This document shows, one piece after another, positions 13,872 to 25,084 of a stretch of DNA of 64,000 nt. Below the pieces are notes generated by a model, which worked only from the letters and a program-made list of their open reading frames with translations, did no database searches and had not been told where the DNA came from. The translations under genes were made by a program, and so were the position numbers. The stretch comes from Corinectria fuckeliana (Eukaryota; Ascomycota; Sordariomycetes; Hypocreales; Nectriaceae): assembly GCA_019137255.1 (NCBI GenBank), contig WPDH01000068.1, positions 1,388 through 65,387 of the forward strand. Reading direction: 5' to 3'. Within the stretch, counting starts at the first letter, position 1, and each line of letters begins with the position of its first letter.

Positions 13872-14309
13872 TTATACAGGATGAGTGTCTCTAGAAAGCT
13901 TAAAAGATAGAGAAGCATGCACTTGGCTTGGTGTCGCCTTGACTTGAACATGGCCCGGGGAAGAGCCCAGCTCCGTCATCAATGCTGTTTTGAGTGTCCC
14001 GCGTCGGTGCCACCTATCTGAGCCCATTGAGAGCGTGTAAGATCGATTTTCAGCGCCGTTTGGTAGATTCGCTTTCTTAAGTGAGGTTTCACTTTTTGTG
14101 AAGTGTCTTTGCGGGAGAATGTAGAATACAAAGCCTGAAGCGAAAGGCGGAAAACCATAGACCATAGTTACATTAACTGCCGTCATCCACCCAAGCAAGG
14201 CCATTTTGAATGTTGACAATGCCAACCCAGAATAGTTGTCTTGGGTACTTAGGTATATGACGCTGGATAATTCCAAAAGAAGCAGGAGCACCCAGCCAAG
14301 TCCCAACAC
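13872..14309 (-). CDS. Possible small membrane protein, 145 aa
   Basis: A 145-codon frame whose first 70 residues contain two or three hydrophobic segments (LGWVLLLLLELSSVIYL; ALSTFKMALLGWMTAVNVTMV; ASGFVFYILP). The rest is polar and without recognisable motifs. I know of no family match. It could be the remaining end of a larger membrane protein or a chance frame. The surrounding stretch 13078-13871 shows nothing else that I can support. Confidence 0.25.
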   Translation of the reverse strand: MLGLGWVLLLLLELSSVIYLSTQDNYSGLALSTFKMALLGWMTAVNVTMVYGFPPFASGFVFYILPQRHFTKSETSLKKANLPNGAENRSYTLSMGSDRWHRRGTLKTALMTELGSSPGHVQVKATPSQVHASLSFKLSRDTHPV

Positions 14310-14450
14310 TTGCCATTTGTAATGTATCCAGCTAAATCTAATCTTAACGACAATGTTGTCTACCGTCTACGTATGCACGTCTTTTCCTCATGGGCTTGCC
14401 AACCTTCTGTCACATTTCTCGTTGCGCTTTCGCCTATTTGCCTTGTAATC

Positions 14451-15186
14451 ATGTCGTCAACTATCTCACAAAAGCACGGAGAACTATTGTCCAAGGGCAG
14501 GGAACTATATGCCCAGATGCTGCAAAAGATTCTTCAGCGCGAATACATGGTCCGACAATTGCCCCCGATCGCGCCTCACTATGCAATCACGTTTGATCCG
14601 CCGACGGAACCGGCCGTTAGTTCAGGGCAGCGGATAGCCCTCGCTGATTCAGGACTCCCGACGAGTGACTATGTATTTACAGAAGCCATAAACCCCAGCT
14701 CATGCCCAGGTCAGGCCCCATACCAAAACTACGTCCATTCGCAAGGACAGGTGATTCTATGCATGAACAACTATGCCGAGCGCGATAGACTCTGGAAACA
14801 GCCTGAACAGATCTACTGGACGGATCTGATGGCTGTGACCTTTCATCGAGTTACGGCAGCATATGGCGCCAATACCAAAGGCCTGCAAGCGATATGGCGC
14901 TTGAACATTGCAAACTACGTAAGCTTTTCCCCCAAAGCCCCATGGATGATTGATCGTTAATAGTAGGCTCTAGACCACCAAGAGTATAATCGACACTATT
15001 TGCAGCCCACAGCCCACGATGTCTGTAGATCTTCAGGCCGGTGAGGATGGATTTTTCGCTCTTCTCGGATCTGACCACGGCAAGGGCCCTGCGAGAATGT
15101 TGGCGGCGTACCACGAGATGTTTGGCTGTCGGATTATCGCTCCCGTGCGTGTGTTCCCGTGGGGAGACCTTCCAAGCCTCTGCTAG
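14451..15186 (+). CDS. Hypothetical protein, 213 aa, two exons
   Basis: Exon 1 is 14451-14918 and exon 2 is 15013-15186. The intron (14919-15012) starts GTAAGC, and the second of two nearby AG acceptors keeps the frame. The protein starts MSSTISQKHGELLSKGREL, has an N-terminal helical stretch, a proline-containing link (PPIAPHYAITFDPP), and a C-terminal part with GEDGFFALLGSDHGKG and FGCRIIAPVRVFPWGD. The frame is open back to 14310, but the ATG at 14451 gives a more usual N-terminus. No family recognised. The C-terminal part reads like a small folded domain rather than noise. The gap 15187-15592 has nothing that I can identify. Confidence 0.5.
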
Positions 15187-15592
15187 AAGCTCGAGGTGGC
15201 AGAGCCAACTCCGATGCCACTCGTGGCAAGAATCGAAAGCCCCCTGTCGAACAAGGACAAGCGAAAGCATAGAAAAGCGGCATCCAAGTCCTCACTGGGT
15301 TCCAATCATTCAGAGATATAGAGAGGCTACGGCCTGAATAGTTGTTAGAATGCGGGTGGTATGTCAGTTGTCCACAGTAAAGTAGTTGCCTGTATAATTC
15401 TGCGAGGTTTGTAAATCGTCGGCTAGTATTCTTGCAACTTACTAACTACCTCCGTCGACTGACTATATGAATTCCATCAAGACTCCGTGGACTCAAGCCC
15501 CGAGGGAAGTCCGATTCGCATATTCTATTTGGTACAGGAGGCATGCGCCACCCCCAAGCGCATAACAATACTAGGCAGCGTTCGCCATGGTT

Positions 15593-17234
15593 CTAGTCTA
15601 AAGCCTTGTGAAGAATTCGAGTTATCCACGTCTTGAACTCACCCTCCATCCAAGCTACGATTGCAGAGAGAGCAGTTTGGAGTTGATATATCCCGTGAAC
15701 TGTACTGCTGTTGCCGATTCGAAAGTCTCGATCAAGAATATGCTGGCGGCATTTAGCTTCTGCGAGAGAAGAGATCGGGGGACAAACTCACGATTTCTGT
15801 CTCTACATCCACCACAAACATGAGAGTCCAAACTCCATCTATAACCTGAATGATGGGAAGCGTGATGATCCGCTCTACACCGCCACCGAGTTTCATAATG
15901 CTGCGAATACTCTCATGCCATGCTGCTACCCAGACGCCTAGCTGAACATTGGCAGCTTCTATATTACCGGCAGACGTTTTTGTTTCGATAAACACTGGCG
16001 CTGGACGGGACTTTAGCGGGTAGTAGGCCGTTTGATTGATGGTTGCTATGGGAGAGGACTTGGTGAATTTCTGAATGAGGGTCTCGAGATCCTCGCCCGG
16101 AGTAAGGGTCAGCGCAAAGTCAACCATTTTATGGACCGACTTGGGGGCGTTCTTTCGTGATGGCGACGCGTTGGAATCGTAACCAGACACGCTCGAGAAG
16201 CTGGAGCCGGTTTTTTGCGACGAGATGTCGTCGGAAGGGGGGCCGGAGAATGAGGGACGAAAGGCCGGGACGATTTGGGCCGATGTTATTGGTTCAACTC
16301 TTACGGAGAATGAAATGAGTTCGCAGAGGAGAGGATAATGAACCATGGTGTTCCAGGCATCTTCGGAGCGATGCAGATCAGATGACTCGTTGGAGAGCTT
16401 GACAATCTCGAGGATACGCCCATGTTTATCAGCGACAGAGCGGTCGGAGGGCTGGGCACTTTTTGCAGCACGCTGCGTATGGGTCGTAGTCTGCCACATG
16501 TAGGGACGGATATCCCTGTGATTCATGCCTGGGACACCAGCAAGAGTGGGCGGTAGGATCCCCTCGCTGTGCTCTGCCATGACTAGTGCATCGTATAGAT
16601 CCTGAACATCCAACGGAAGTGCACCTCCCATGTCCATCTCTTTTTTGAACCGCACCGGCCGATCAAGAGTCAACAAGTCAGCCATCTTCCTGTGTTGCTT
16701 TGACGGTGATGTGCTGCGCGGTCGGTGGGGGGATGAAGCTGACGACCTAGTAGAATGGGGCTGCTGGTCCATCGTCGGCGTTGAGAAATGGGGCCGTGAG
16801 GCGAGAAGACCAGTAAAAATGGACGTCGGTGCTACCGAGGAGGAGGCAGAGGATTCGGAATGCCTTTGTGGAGGAGGCCCTTCGCCGTGGGAGAAAGAAG
16901 GTGCTGGGCGGCCAAAGACATCGTCGTCTCTGGTCCCTGGCCGTTGTGCACGTCGAGGTGTCGTATCGGGATCGGTAAATATGCCATCGTGGACATGTTG
17001 GAGTCGTTGGCGCTTCGATGGACTCGACATGGAACATGTGAAGGATCTGCACCTTGGCTTGTCCAGCGATGCGTCGTCAATGGGCGCAAAGACTCGTCTT
17101 CGCCCCTCAGTTGGAGGAGCGGGATCGTGGGCTGGGCTGGTAGTCGCGGCGGTCTGGATCCACGCGTGAACTGCATCAGGGTGCATCACGAAGAACTTGG
17201 AGGAGCTCGCGCGAGTGTTGACAATTGTTGCCAA
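15593..17234 (-). pseudogene. PD-(D/E)XK nuclease-like protein with frameshift near its end
   Basis: A long frame (17234 down to 15753, 493 codons) encodes a Ser/Pro-rich disordered N-terminal half and a C-terminal domain of the PD-(D/E)XK nuclease-like family common in Sordariomycetes. The region around APVFIETKTSAGN carries the expected acidic-x-Lys element, followed by VQLGVWVAAWHESI. The frame then stops early. The next frame continues the family's usual C-terminus (LDRDFRIGNSSTVHGIYQLQ, then AWMEGEFKTWI) to a stop at 15593. No intron fits, because the gap would be only about 30 bases. A one-base shift in or near the run of five C (about 15776-15780 on the plus strand) would restore one protein of about 545 residues. 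The start may be the ATG at 17234 or at 17186. The stretch 17235-17799 upstream holds no supported gene. Confidence 0.7.
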
Positions 17235-17799
17235 TTACGTACGCCTCGCGAACTGTGCAGGTTGGTGGGAGTGTTGCGGTTGTGCGGTTTCCCCGACAAC
17301 CGTTCCGAATAAGCACACGTGATCCATTGCTCCACCGCGGTTGCGGGAAATGGGCCCATGGTGATCTTTCTAGTACAGCGGCCCCATAAAATCCACCGCA
17401 TAAGTATATAAGAAGAGCGCCCGGGCTCGATAGCTGTAGAGAGGCTCTGAACGTCACCCTGCCTTGGGGAGTTCCATTACAATGTATGAGAGTTGTAGCT
17501 CCCCGCCAAAGTTCATAGATGACTCCCTCATCCTAAGCTACTAACGCCAAGGTACCTGTCGAAATATCCCAACTCGATCATAGCTTGCGAGCATACAAGG
17601 TCTACCCAGTGCTTCCTATACATGGAAATGTTATTCTCGCCCCCCTTTCTACAATAGCCTGTAGGTATAACACAATTAACTCTTCAATTTCTTCTTTCCT
17701 CGCCCCCTCAATCCAATCTTCCAAGTCCAGCTCTCGGAACTCGCCACCATACATGAATTACATATAAGCAGCAATTTCGGCTGGCTGTACCTAAACACC

Positions 17800-18365
17800 G
17801 CTCGAGTAGTGTTGAAATGTAGTGTCTAAGTGTGAGGGCTGCGAGGATACAACAAACGAACGAGGCGATGGCGTTGGCGACATCTGTAACAGGGAGAAAG
17901 TCTAAGTAACCGTTGACATTGAGGTTGGAGACACGTAGCACGGCGCCTATGAGTTTGGAGTAACGTAGCAAGGCTTTTATCCAGCAGAGTGATACGACTG
18001 GAAGAGATATAATGAATCGGAATCCGACGACTAAGGGCAAAAAGACCCATCTGCCGTGTAGAGTGCACATTCCGTGCCCAGACAGTGGAGTAGTTGTTAA
18101 GACAATGTCCCTGTGACCCTGCGAGAATGATGGCGTTGATGCTTGCTTTGAGACGCTGGTAGTTGTCTTTTTTGAGCCCAGCATCGGATCACTGTAGTAC
18201 CAGGGTACATCGTGAGACAATCATCTTTGATGTGGTCGACCTCCGAATCTGGATCAGCGGCGACGCAATGAATTCGTGCAACTGGAGGATTCATCCACAG
18301 AGAGGCAATAATTCTACTGCCGAGAAATGCACTCCCCTGCAGGCTAGTCCCGACGCCGTTAAGCA
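17800..18365 (-). pseudogene. Relic of a PKS-NRPS type thioester reductase domain
   Basis: Three pieces on the minus strand, each in a different frame, line up in the order of one NAD(P)-binding reductase domain. First comes a degenerate Rossmann start at about 18360 (SLQGSAFLGSRIIASLW, then VARIHCVAADP). Next comes the catalytic-strand region RRIPIHYISSSRITLLDKS at about 18000. Last is the substrate-side piece RYSKLIGAV...NLNVNGYLDFLPVTDVANAI at about 17860-17950. These are the hallmarks of the C-terminal R domain that releases products from fungal PKS-NRPS or NRPS-like enzymes. Frameshifts and stops break it everywhere, and no other megasynthase domain is recognisable nearby. It is either the stump of a lost megasynthase or a stray duplicated fragment. 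Confidence 0.7.
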
Positions 18366-18708
18366 CCTTACGCAGAAGCTGTTTGCTGATGAGCGTGCAA
18401 GATCGGGGATATACAGAGCGGCCATGTGAGACTATATGACAGTGCAACACCGGCGTCTTTCGCCTTACAGCCGAACTGAATACGGCGCACAGGCTAGTAG
18501 ACGATATTCGAAGATACGCGTCGTGATATCCTTGTTTCGCTCACGGAGTTGCCTAGCTGCGGGACTGACCGGCCTCGTATCCCTGTCTGCTTGTCTAATC
18601 GGTTCTGCTTGCTCTGATGATGCATACCGGTCCTACCAGCCTATTTTGTATCCATGCTACCGTCTCTGCCGCTGAACCTTGTTCACCGCTTATAGTGGTA
18701 ATCGTCAT

Positions 18709-20662
18709 TTATTCCCAAGCTGACATGAAGGCTAACGCGTCCGACAGCTCCCTTTCCACGACAGCTATATGCTCCTTACTCCTTGGTACGACCCTGGCCT
18801 GGAATGGAAGCGGACACATGAGAATTGCCGAGCTGAACCCATTCTTGTCAAGCGGTATTACTTCACCCGTGGCTTCGTTGACCGGTTCATATATGTCGAA
18901 TGCCCAGAGCAGTTTTGACACTATGCGCCACATGTTTCGCTCTGCAAGGTGTAACCCGGGACACATCCGCCGACCTGCACCGTAACCGTAGTGGTGTGCA
19001 ATTCATATTAGCCTGGGGTAGGTAACGACAAGGATTGAAGATACGTATCTCGGTTATCATAATCACCGCTTACAGCGTACTCGTTGGCGAGTTTTGGGTG
19101 GTTCAAATACCTGTCAGGATTGAACTCATCGTGATCTGGATACTTGGATTCATCATGGTGCAATGCCCAGATGGGTACAAATATCATGCTGTTTTTTGGA
19201 ATGAATTTCCCTTCATACTCATCATCTAAAACTTTAACGTTAGTACACAATCGGCGCATGACTGTTACGAGCAGCCTTACCTTGCGTAACCATATGAGGT
19301 AGACCGGTTCCTGCACTGTAAGATGTTGGCTGTACTGATTTATGACTTCGTAGTGTTGTCCGTCCAAGGACTCTGAAAGCGCACTCACGTTGGCCGCCAT
19401 CTCATCCCTTCCTTGATAAGGCAATTGATGTATGGCAGATTGGCGAAGTCGGCAAACACGGGCGCTCTTTCATTTCCACACAAGGCATCAATCTCAGCTT
19501 GAGCCTTCTTTTGGAACTGTGGATATTTCGCAAGGGCTAGGATGATCGTTAGGATTTGGTTCGCTGTGGTATCAGCGCCGGCCTCAAGCAGTTCGCCCCA
19601 GAGGTTGTTGAAAGCATGCGTCGTCATCCAAGACGGCCAGCCCTTTTCTTCGTACTCATCCATCTTTGCATCAATGAAACACTCTCGCTTGGTTCTCTGA
19701 GCCCTGCGGGCATCAACCTCCGCACGGGCTTTGTCCCACATGTCGTCCATCATTTTACGACACTTGTCAGCTCGCTTCTTCCAGTAACCAGGAAGGAATT
19801 TAAGCAGAGGAAATTCGTCGATAGGGGGGTTTGCTCCAGGTTCTTGCAGTTCGAGCCACTTGTAAGTAGGTCAGCTGACACCGTTTCCAGTGTAAGGAAT
19901 CGCTTGGTACGTACAATGTTCATCAAGTCAAAGAACTTTCGGTACCAGTCTGAATCAATGGATGAGACTCGCTTCCCGTAGATCAAAGTGGAAGCAACGG
20001 AAAGGGTATACAGCCGACTATATTCGAAGAACTTGTCTGGCCTCTGGGCGAGGTTGTTCATAAAAATCACAGCCCTGTCCCATAGATCAATTAGGACGGT
20101 AGATCTGCTGCATCCGCCACGCAGTTTCAAGCCAGTGGCGGTGTATATGTAGTACTTACTCGGCCTCTTGGATCTTAAAGTGTTTCTCGTCCAACGATTT
20201 CGGGTTAAGGTTACGAGAAACAATCATGCGTTTCTCTCTCCAAGATTGTCCAACCCCCTCCAATGTCAGATGGTCACCATGCGTGACATAATTAGTGACA
20301 TGGTTGAAGGGCCGATCCGAATAGATGCTGCCTTTCTTGTCCAGAAGCTGATTGATAGCTTTGCGGTCACACAGAACGATGAGGTTGGTTGGGCCGATAG
20401 TCAACGAGAAAATTGGACCGTACAAGTCTGCCCAGGTTCGGAACCTAGATGCATTTGAGCATGCCGCTGCCCATCATCAAGATGCTATAGCTGGCACGTA
20501 CTGCTTTCCTAGTCCTGTAGTTGGTATCTGAAGTGCATTACCCAGTAGCGGGACAGTTGATGGCCCGGGTGGCATTCGAGGACGGCGTTTGCCTACTTGG
20601 CATAGCTTGTATACGGGGTAGGCAATTGCCAACACCAAGGCGATGAAGAGCGAATATCCCAT
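18709..20662 (-). CDS. Cytochrome P450-1 (OrdA/CYP64-like)
   Basis: Class II microsomal P450, probably an oxidase of the cluster product. The N-terminal anchor MGYSLFIALVLAIAYPVYKL is followed by the proline hinge (PRMPPGPSTVPLLGN). The oxygen-binding helix AGADTT, the ExxR helix (KEGMRWRP), the FNPDRY element and the heme loop YGYGAGRRMCPG are all present. Exons, 5' to 3': 20662-20502, 20444-20160, 20104-19915, 19858-19389, 19315-19281, 19225-19045, then the heme exon from about 18994 to 18709, about 535 aa. The last intron has a good donor (GTATCT) and a branch-like CTAAT, but no AG lies where the heme exon must begin. The only nearby AG (about 19013) leads into an in-frame TGA. So the gene may be damaged or use a non-canonical acceptor. 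The heme loop style is that of OrdA (O-methylsterigmatocystin oxidoreductase) relatives. Confidence 0.8.
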
Positions 20663-22087
20663 ATTGATGGAATTTGTAGTCGAGTGGGGACTAAGCAGAG
20701 GAAATGGATTGAATTGCGATCAAGGAAACATGAAATATATCGACGGCGGATTTGCCGAAGCTTACACTCCGTCAATGTGAGAGTTGGAACAAGCCTCGGA
20801 TGAATTACGGTGCCGTATTGCTGCGAACGAAACTAAGCCACGGCGTCACCTCGACGCAGCTCGGGGAGATTCACTAATACCCCGGATTATGAAATTAAAG
20901 CGAGACATCTCTAGACATTGCGAGGATGAGCCGTGACAGATGCCATTTGTTAGTCACTAGACCAGAAAGTTCTCCCTTGCTATAGGCTATAATTAATAAG
21001 GCGGAATCCGTACACTAGTAACGATGAATGTGAGCCGACTTATCTCCCCTAATCGTTCAGCTCGTTGAGACTACATGATCGTAGGCTTTGTCTTTTGTTC
21101 ATCTTATAATAGGGTGGGGAAATGATGCATTTCTCCTATTACTTAATCGTTGCATACCATCGCGCGAGACTCATTCCGTTTTCGTCATCAAAAAGAAGTT
21201 GATAACTATAGACAGCTGAAATATATATTTTGAGATAGACTCAGTGACTTGAATATGTGGCCAAAATAAAGAGAATAAATTTAAGATGGGAGTTATTTAA
21301 AGAGCCGTCCGATCTAGGGAGTAAACCGCTCCAGGCGCAAACACGGTCGAAATTCTTGGACATCATGCGCAGGTGGAAGAATGATGGCCTTCAATCATGG
21401 GCCGTGTAGGCGTACACAATCTTCGTGTCCATGTCTGCTTCGTGTTGACGTTTCATGATGGTGATGGTTGGAGGATGACTTGAGAGAACAAGTGTGAGGA
21501 AAGCTAGGTGAAGCTTTGGAGAATATGTAGAATCACTGTATATCCTCTCATAAATAGTTGAGCCCCCAGAGTGGAGGCCAGCTTATAGTAATTATTCCGA
21601 AAGCTCCCACGAGAACACGCCCTCGGCGTCTTTCTCCTCGTGTGATACCGGGAGAACCCTCTGTCTTGAGGACCTCAAGGCTCAACTAGCCGATCTCAAG
21701 ACCAGTCAGTGTAGCGAGTGGGATGCACCCCAGCCTAATCATGAGAGGCACGAACTAAGGCAGCGATGCGTCAGCGGCAATCGACATACCTTAGTGACAC
21801 CGTCCTAACCATTGCGGCACATTGTCTAAAGCCTAGAGCCCATCCATGTCGGGTTGAGTCCCTGATCCTCAACACACCGAAGACTGTCCGACAACGTGGG
21901 GTAAATTGCCCCGAGCGAGCTCAGGCACATTCGCATTGTTCCTGAATTGTTCCGCCGCGCCATTCTACTGCCGTTCAGCCGGAGGGTTCGGTGCGCTTGC
22001 AGGGCATAGCATCAGGCGATGTCTAGTCTTATAAGAGATGAAGCGTATACTCAGTGGCCTGAATTAGACTGAAGCATTGGATTACCC
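20663..22087. other. Divergent intergenic region between P450-1 and SDR-1
   Basis: About 1.4 kb without a gene. It is the shared upstream region of P450-1 (leftward) and SDR-1 (rightward). At 20806-20817 there is an inverted repeat TACGG-TG-CCGTA, about 145 bases upstream of the P450-1 ATG, the form that some Zn2Cys6 dimers bind. The remainder shows no coding signal. Confidence 0.5.
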
Positions 22088-23093
22088 ATGAAAATGTTGA
22101 GCAGTGTTCAGGGTAGATACTACACCGTCACCGGTGCCGCATCCGGCATTGGACAAGCAACTGCCATTCAACTAGCTGAACTTGGCGCAGCTGGTGTTGC
22201 AATTAGTGACTTGAATGAAGGCGGTTTGGAGCTGACAAGACGATTGTGTAAAGGGCGCCGTTATTCCTCATATCTGTTGAGTGGAGCTGCTGACTCCTGA
22301 CAAGGCTCGAAATTCCAGACCAAAGTGGTCTCACACCGACTCGATGTAAGCGACGACATAGCCGTCACCCAATGGATCGATGACACTGTGAAGACATTTG
22401 GCCGCATAGACGGTTGCGCAAATGTGGCGGGGATCGCGGGTGGTACTGGCGATACTACTGTAGCATCTGTTGTGAGTGGCACTGTCAACTTGTCTATGGT
22501 CCGGCCGTACTCACACAATTTTAGGATCAACGAGACTGGGAACGAACGATAGCAGTCAATCTCACCGGCGTCATGTATTGCATGCGACAGCAGCTACACC
22601 AGCTGCCAAAACCAGGCGGTTCCATCGTCAATGTGGCAAGCACGGCTGGCCTCCACGGTCTGCCTAAGAGCGCACCTTACTCTGCGAGCAAGCATGGAGT
22701 CATTGGTCTAACTGCCTCTGCCGCTGGAGAGTTTGGAAAGGATGGTGTGCGTATCAACTCGGTCTGCACGTAAGCACACGCTGGATTCCTAAAGTATGTA
22801 TCACAACAACCACTTACTGAGTTGAATGTCAACAGTGGCCCAATTGACACCAAGATCTTCCGAGACGGAGAGGCCCAAGGTCTCTTCGATGCTGAAATCA
22901 TGGGCGGTGCTACTTATCTTGGTCGTATGGGAAAGCCCGAGGAAGTCGCCAACATCATCGTCTTCTTGCTGAGTGATGCCACATCATACGTGACGGGAGG
23001 TGAGTGGATTCGGAATCGCGATTGCTTCCACAGTTAAATACTAACCTGCATTTCCCAGCTCACTGGACGGTGGACGGCGGTTATACGGCCTGA
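22088..23093 (+). CDS. Short-chain dehydrogenase/reductase SDR-1, 256 aa
   Basis: Classical SDR, NAD(P)-dependent, cytosolic, probably oxidising or reducing an alcohol/ketone of the cluster product. Five exons: 22088-22247, 22305-22471, 22525-22769, 22836-22999 and 23059-23093, all with GT-AG borders and consistent phase. The cofactor motif TGAASGIG is at residues 15-22, the NVAGIAGG element follows, and the catalytic triad is Ser148 (NVASTAG), Tyr161 and Lys165 (YSASK). The C-terminus ends TVDGGYTA, as usual for FabG/levodione-reductase-like fungal SDRs. Length is normal. It points away from P450-1 and shares that intergenic region. Its exact substrate cannot be read from sequence. Confidence 0.9.
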
Positions 23094-23919
23094 TCATAAT
23101 GCCGCAACCTATTGGATTATTTGTGAAGCAATTTCAACGCTAGGTAGAAGTTTATGAAGAAAAGAAGAGTCATATGATCGCGTATGATATTGCCCCTGGG
23201 CTAAACAATCTGCAATTCGCAAAGCGGAAACAGCAAACTGAATTGTCCCACGAAGCACTGGTAGTCTTTGAATCTCAAGAGTATGTGCATGGGAGCACCC
23301 TATGTTGTTAACTCTATTAACCAAATATGTTCTTCAACTAACAATGGGCCAAGGCACCACAAATTCAGCGTAGTAATCGAAAAGAGCGTCAATATATTGC
23401 CTGAAAGTCTCTCGGTTCTCAAAATCAATACGATGAGCCTATGTGTTGCAGGGCGTTGGAAACCCTATGGAATGATCATTAAGTCATCGGCAGAAGCACA
23501 GTAAGCCGACCGCGAAGAAGAATTACTTACGTCGTCAGATTTCTAGTTGATGAGTAGCACTTAGGACTGTGGGCTTTGACATGAGGACTTATAAAGAAAC
23601 CCTCACATCCAGTATCCTGATTCAAGATTGGCCGTACCGTACAACACGGTCAAACTGTTCATAATAGCCATGAACCTTGCCTTCAACTACCTTGGTCTAC
23701 GCTACCTCTATTGCTGGAGAGTTGACGATGCTATTCAAGTGACCCTCATCGCTTAGATGAGTCGTGCCCACTCGCGACTGTTACGTCCAGGTAACCTTGC
23801 GACCATTCATAGCAGGCTGAACGGAGTCGTGGAAGAGGCCATATAAAGAGACAGTAAAGAATGCGTGGCTCCGTAAGGTCAAACGTTCTCCTCTAACCGG
23901 GTGTAAGCTAATTTGAGGG
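23094..23919. other. Intergenic region
   Basis: No gene that I can support. A short stretch near 23690-23740 reads faintly like an SDR helix (ATSIAGEL) and may be the worn upstream part of the SDR relic that follows. Confidence 0.35.
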
Positions 23920-24129
23920 TAACGACGGCTTTATTGACACACCTATGATGGCTAAAACTATTGAGGTTTTAAATCTCGCCCTGGCGAATTAGGGCCTTGC
24001 GAAGAAACTGCACTTGGTCAAGCTGGGAAGCCTGTCGAGGTCGCTAACCTCGTGGCATTTTTTCTTAGTGATAGGGCATCGTACATAACTGGAACTGTCA
24101 TCCCAGTTGATGGTGGCTTAGTTTGCTAG
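23920..24129 (+). pseudogene. SDR relic (C-terminal third)
   Basis: The 3' end of a second SDR. In one frame it reads GFIDTPMM (the post-catalytic loop) and then meets stops. After a frameshift it continues LGQAGKPVEVANLVAFFLSD, then ASYITGTVIPVDGGLVC and a natural stop at 24127. This matches the same region of SDR-1 (GRMGKPEEVANIIVFLLSD), so it is probably an old tandem relative. No intact N-terminal half is left. Confidence 0.75.
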
Positions 24130-25084
24130 TTCCTTGCCCCTACCTGAGGTTTAAGTCCCTTAAGGACTTTCGCTATCCTTGTTTTTCGTAGTGTGGAAGT
24201 GTCAGGTTGAGCTCTCCTATAGACTGAATAATGCTTTCATACAATGAATAATCGTCGGGTCATCCGAGCCCCGTCGCCTCCGCTTGTGGTGTTGCTCACT
24301 CTCCCATTTATTCCCTTCTTTCCCCGTCACCAGTCGAAAGGGTGACATTATTGTGTATGTAGGGTTGTAGGTGAATAAGTGTAGGGACACCGTTGACGAG
24401 ATCCATCGGCATGAGGCGTGTACTATTTAGTGCCTAAAGATATAATGCGCCATCGATCATCATGCCGAGAAGGAAGAAAGTGCGGCGCTCTAGCCAATAG
24501 GCTCAGGCGGATAAGGATGTGCGGAGGTTTGATCAAACAGGACAACATCTTTCGAAGCTGGTGCGCCGGCGATAGTAATAAAGGGTTTGGACTCGTCGTC
24601 GCCACCACGATCCTCAACCGGAATGATGGCACACCCAACAAGCAACTGGGGTGCGCTCTTTGCGTTGCTGCGAATTTTAAAATTTCCCGCCGGAAATTAT
24701 AGACATTGCATTCTGATAAGATAGTCCGTAATCTCCAGTCTGCCAGTTGTACATAGTAGATTGATCACACTGATATGGGTCTGGAATTTGGTATTAGTAT
24801 CGCTCCTATATATCCATTCAAGTCGTACAGCGTAGTCCTGGCCTGCTGAGCTTTCGTGGATACAGACTTCTTGTGAGTCACCGCTCTTGACGGTCTTCAA
24901 CACTACCTGACACGTAGACGATGACGACAGACCGGATGGTTGTGTGTGATGGTTGTCGTCGCTAATGACGTAAACGCTCGTTGGATAAGGCCATGTTTAT
25001 GTTATAATAGGCATCCAACCCCATCTCACGCCACCCATCCTCGGACTTGACACATCTTCTGTTACATTACACATACATTTGAAA
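24130..25084. other. Intergenic region
   Basis: Nearly 1 kb with short open frames on both strands (about 24418-24702) that overlap each other and carry no motif. I see no gene here. Confidence 0.4.

Noticed and set aside
16630..17312. Plus-strand open frames of 150-179 codons
   Set aside because: They mirror the GC-rich coding strand of the PD-(D/E)XK-like gene; no motif.
21745..21825. tRNA-like sequence on the minus strand (GGTTAGGACGGTGTC... and GTTCGTGCC)
   Set aside because: D- and T-arm-like pieces occur, but the anticodon stem and acceptor stem do not pair.
24418..24702. Overlapping frames on both strands
   Set aside because: No motif, no splice context, no codon preference.
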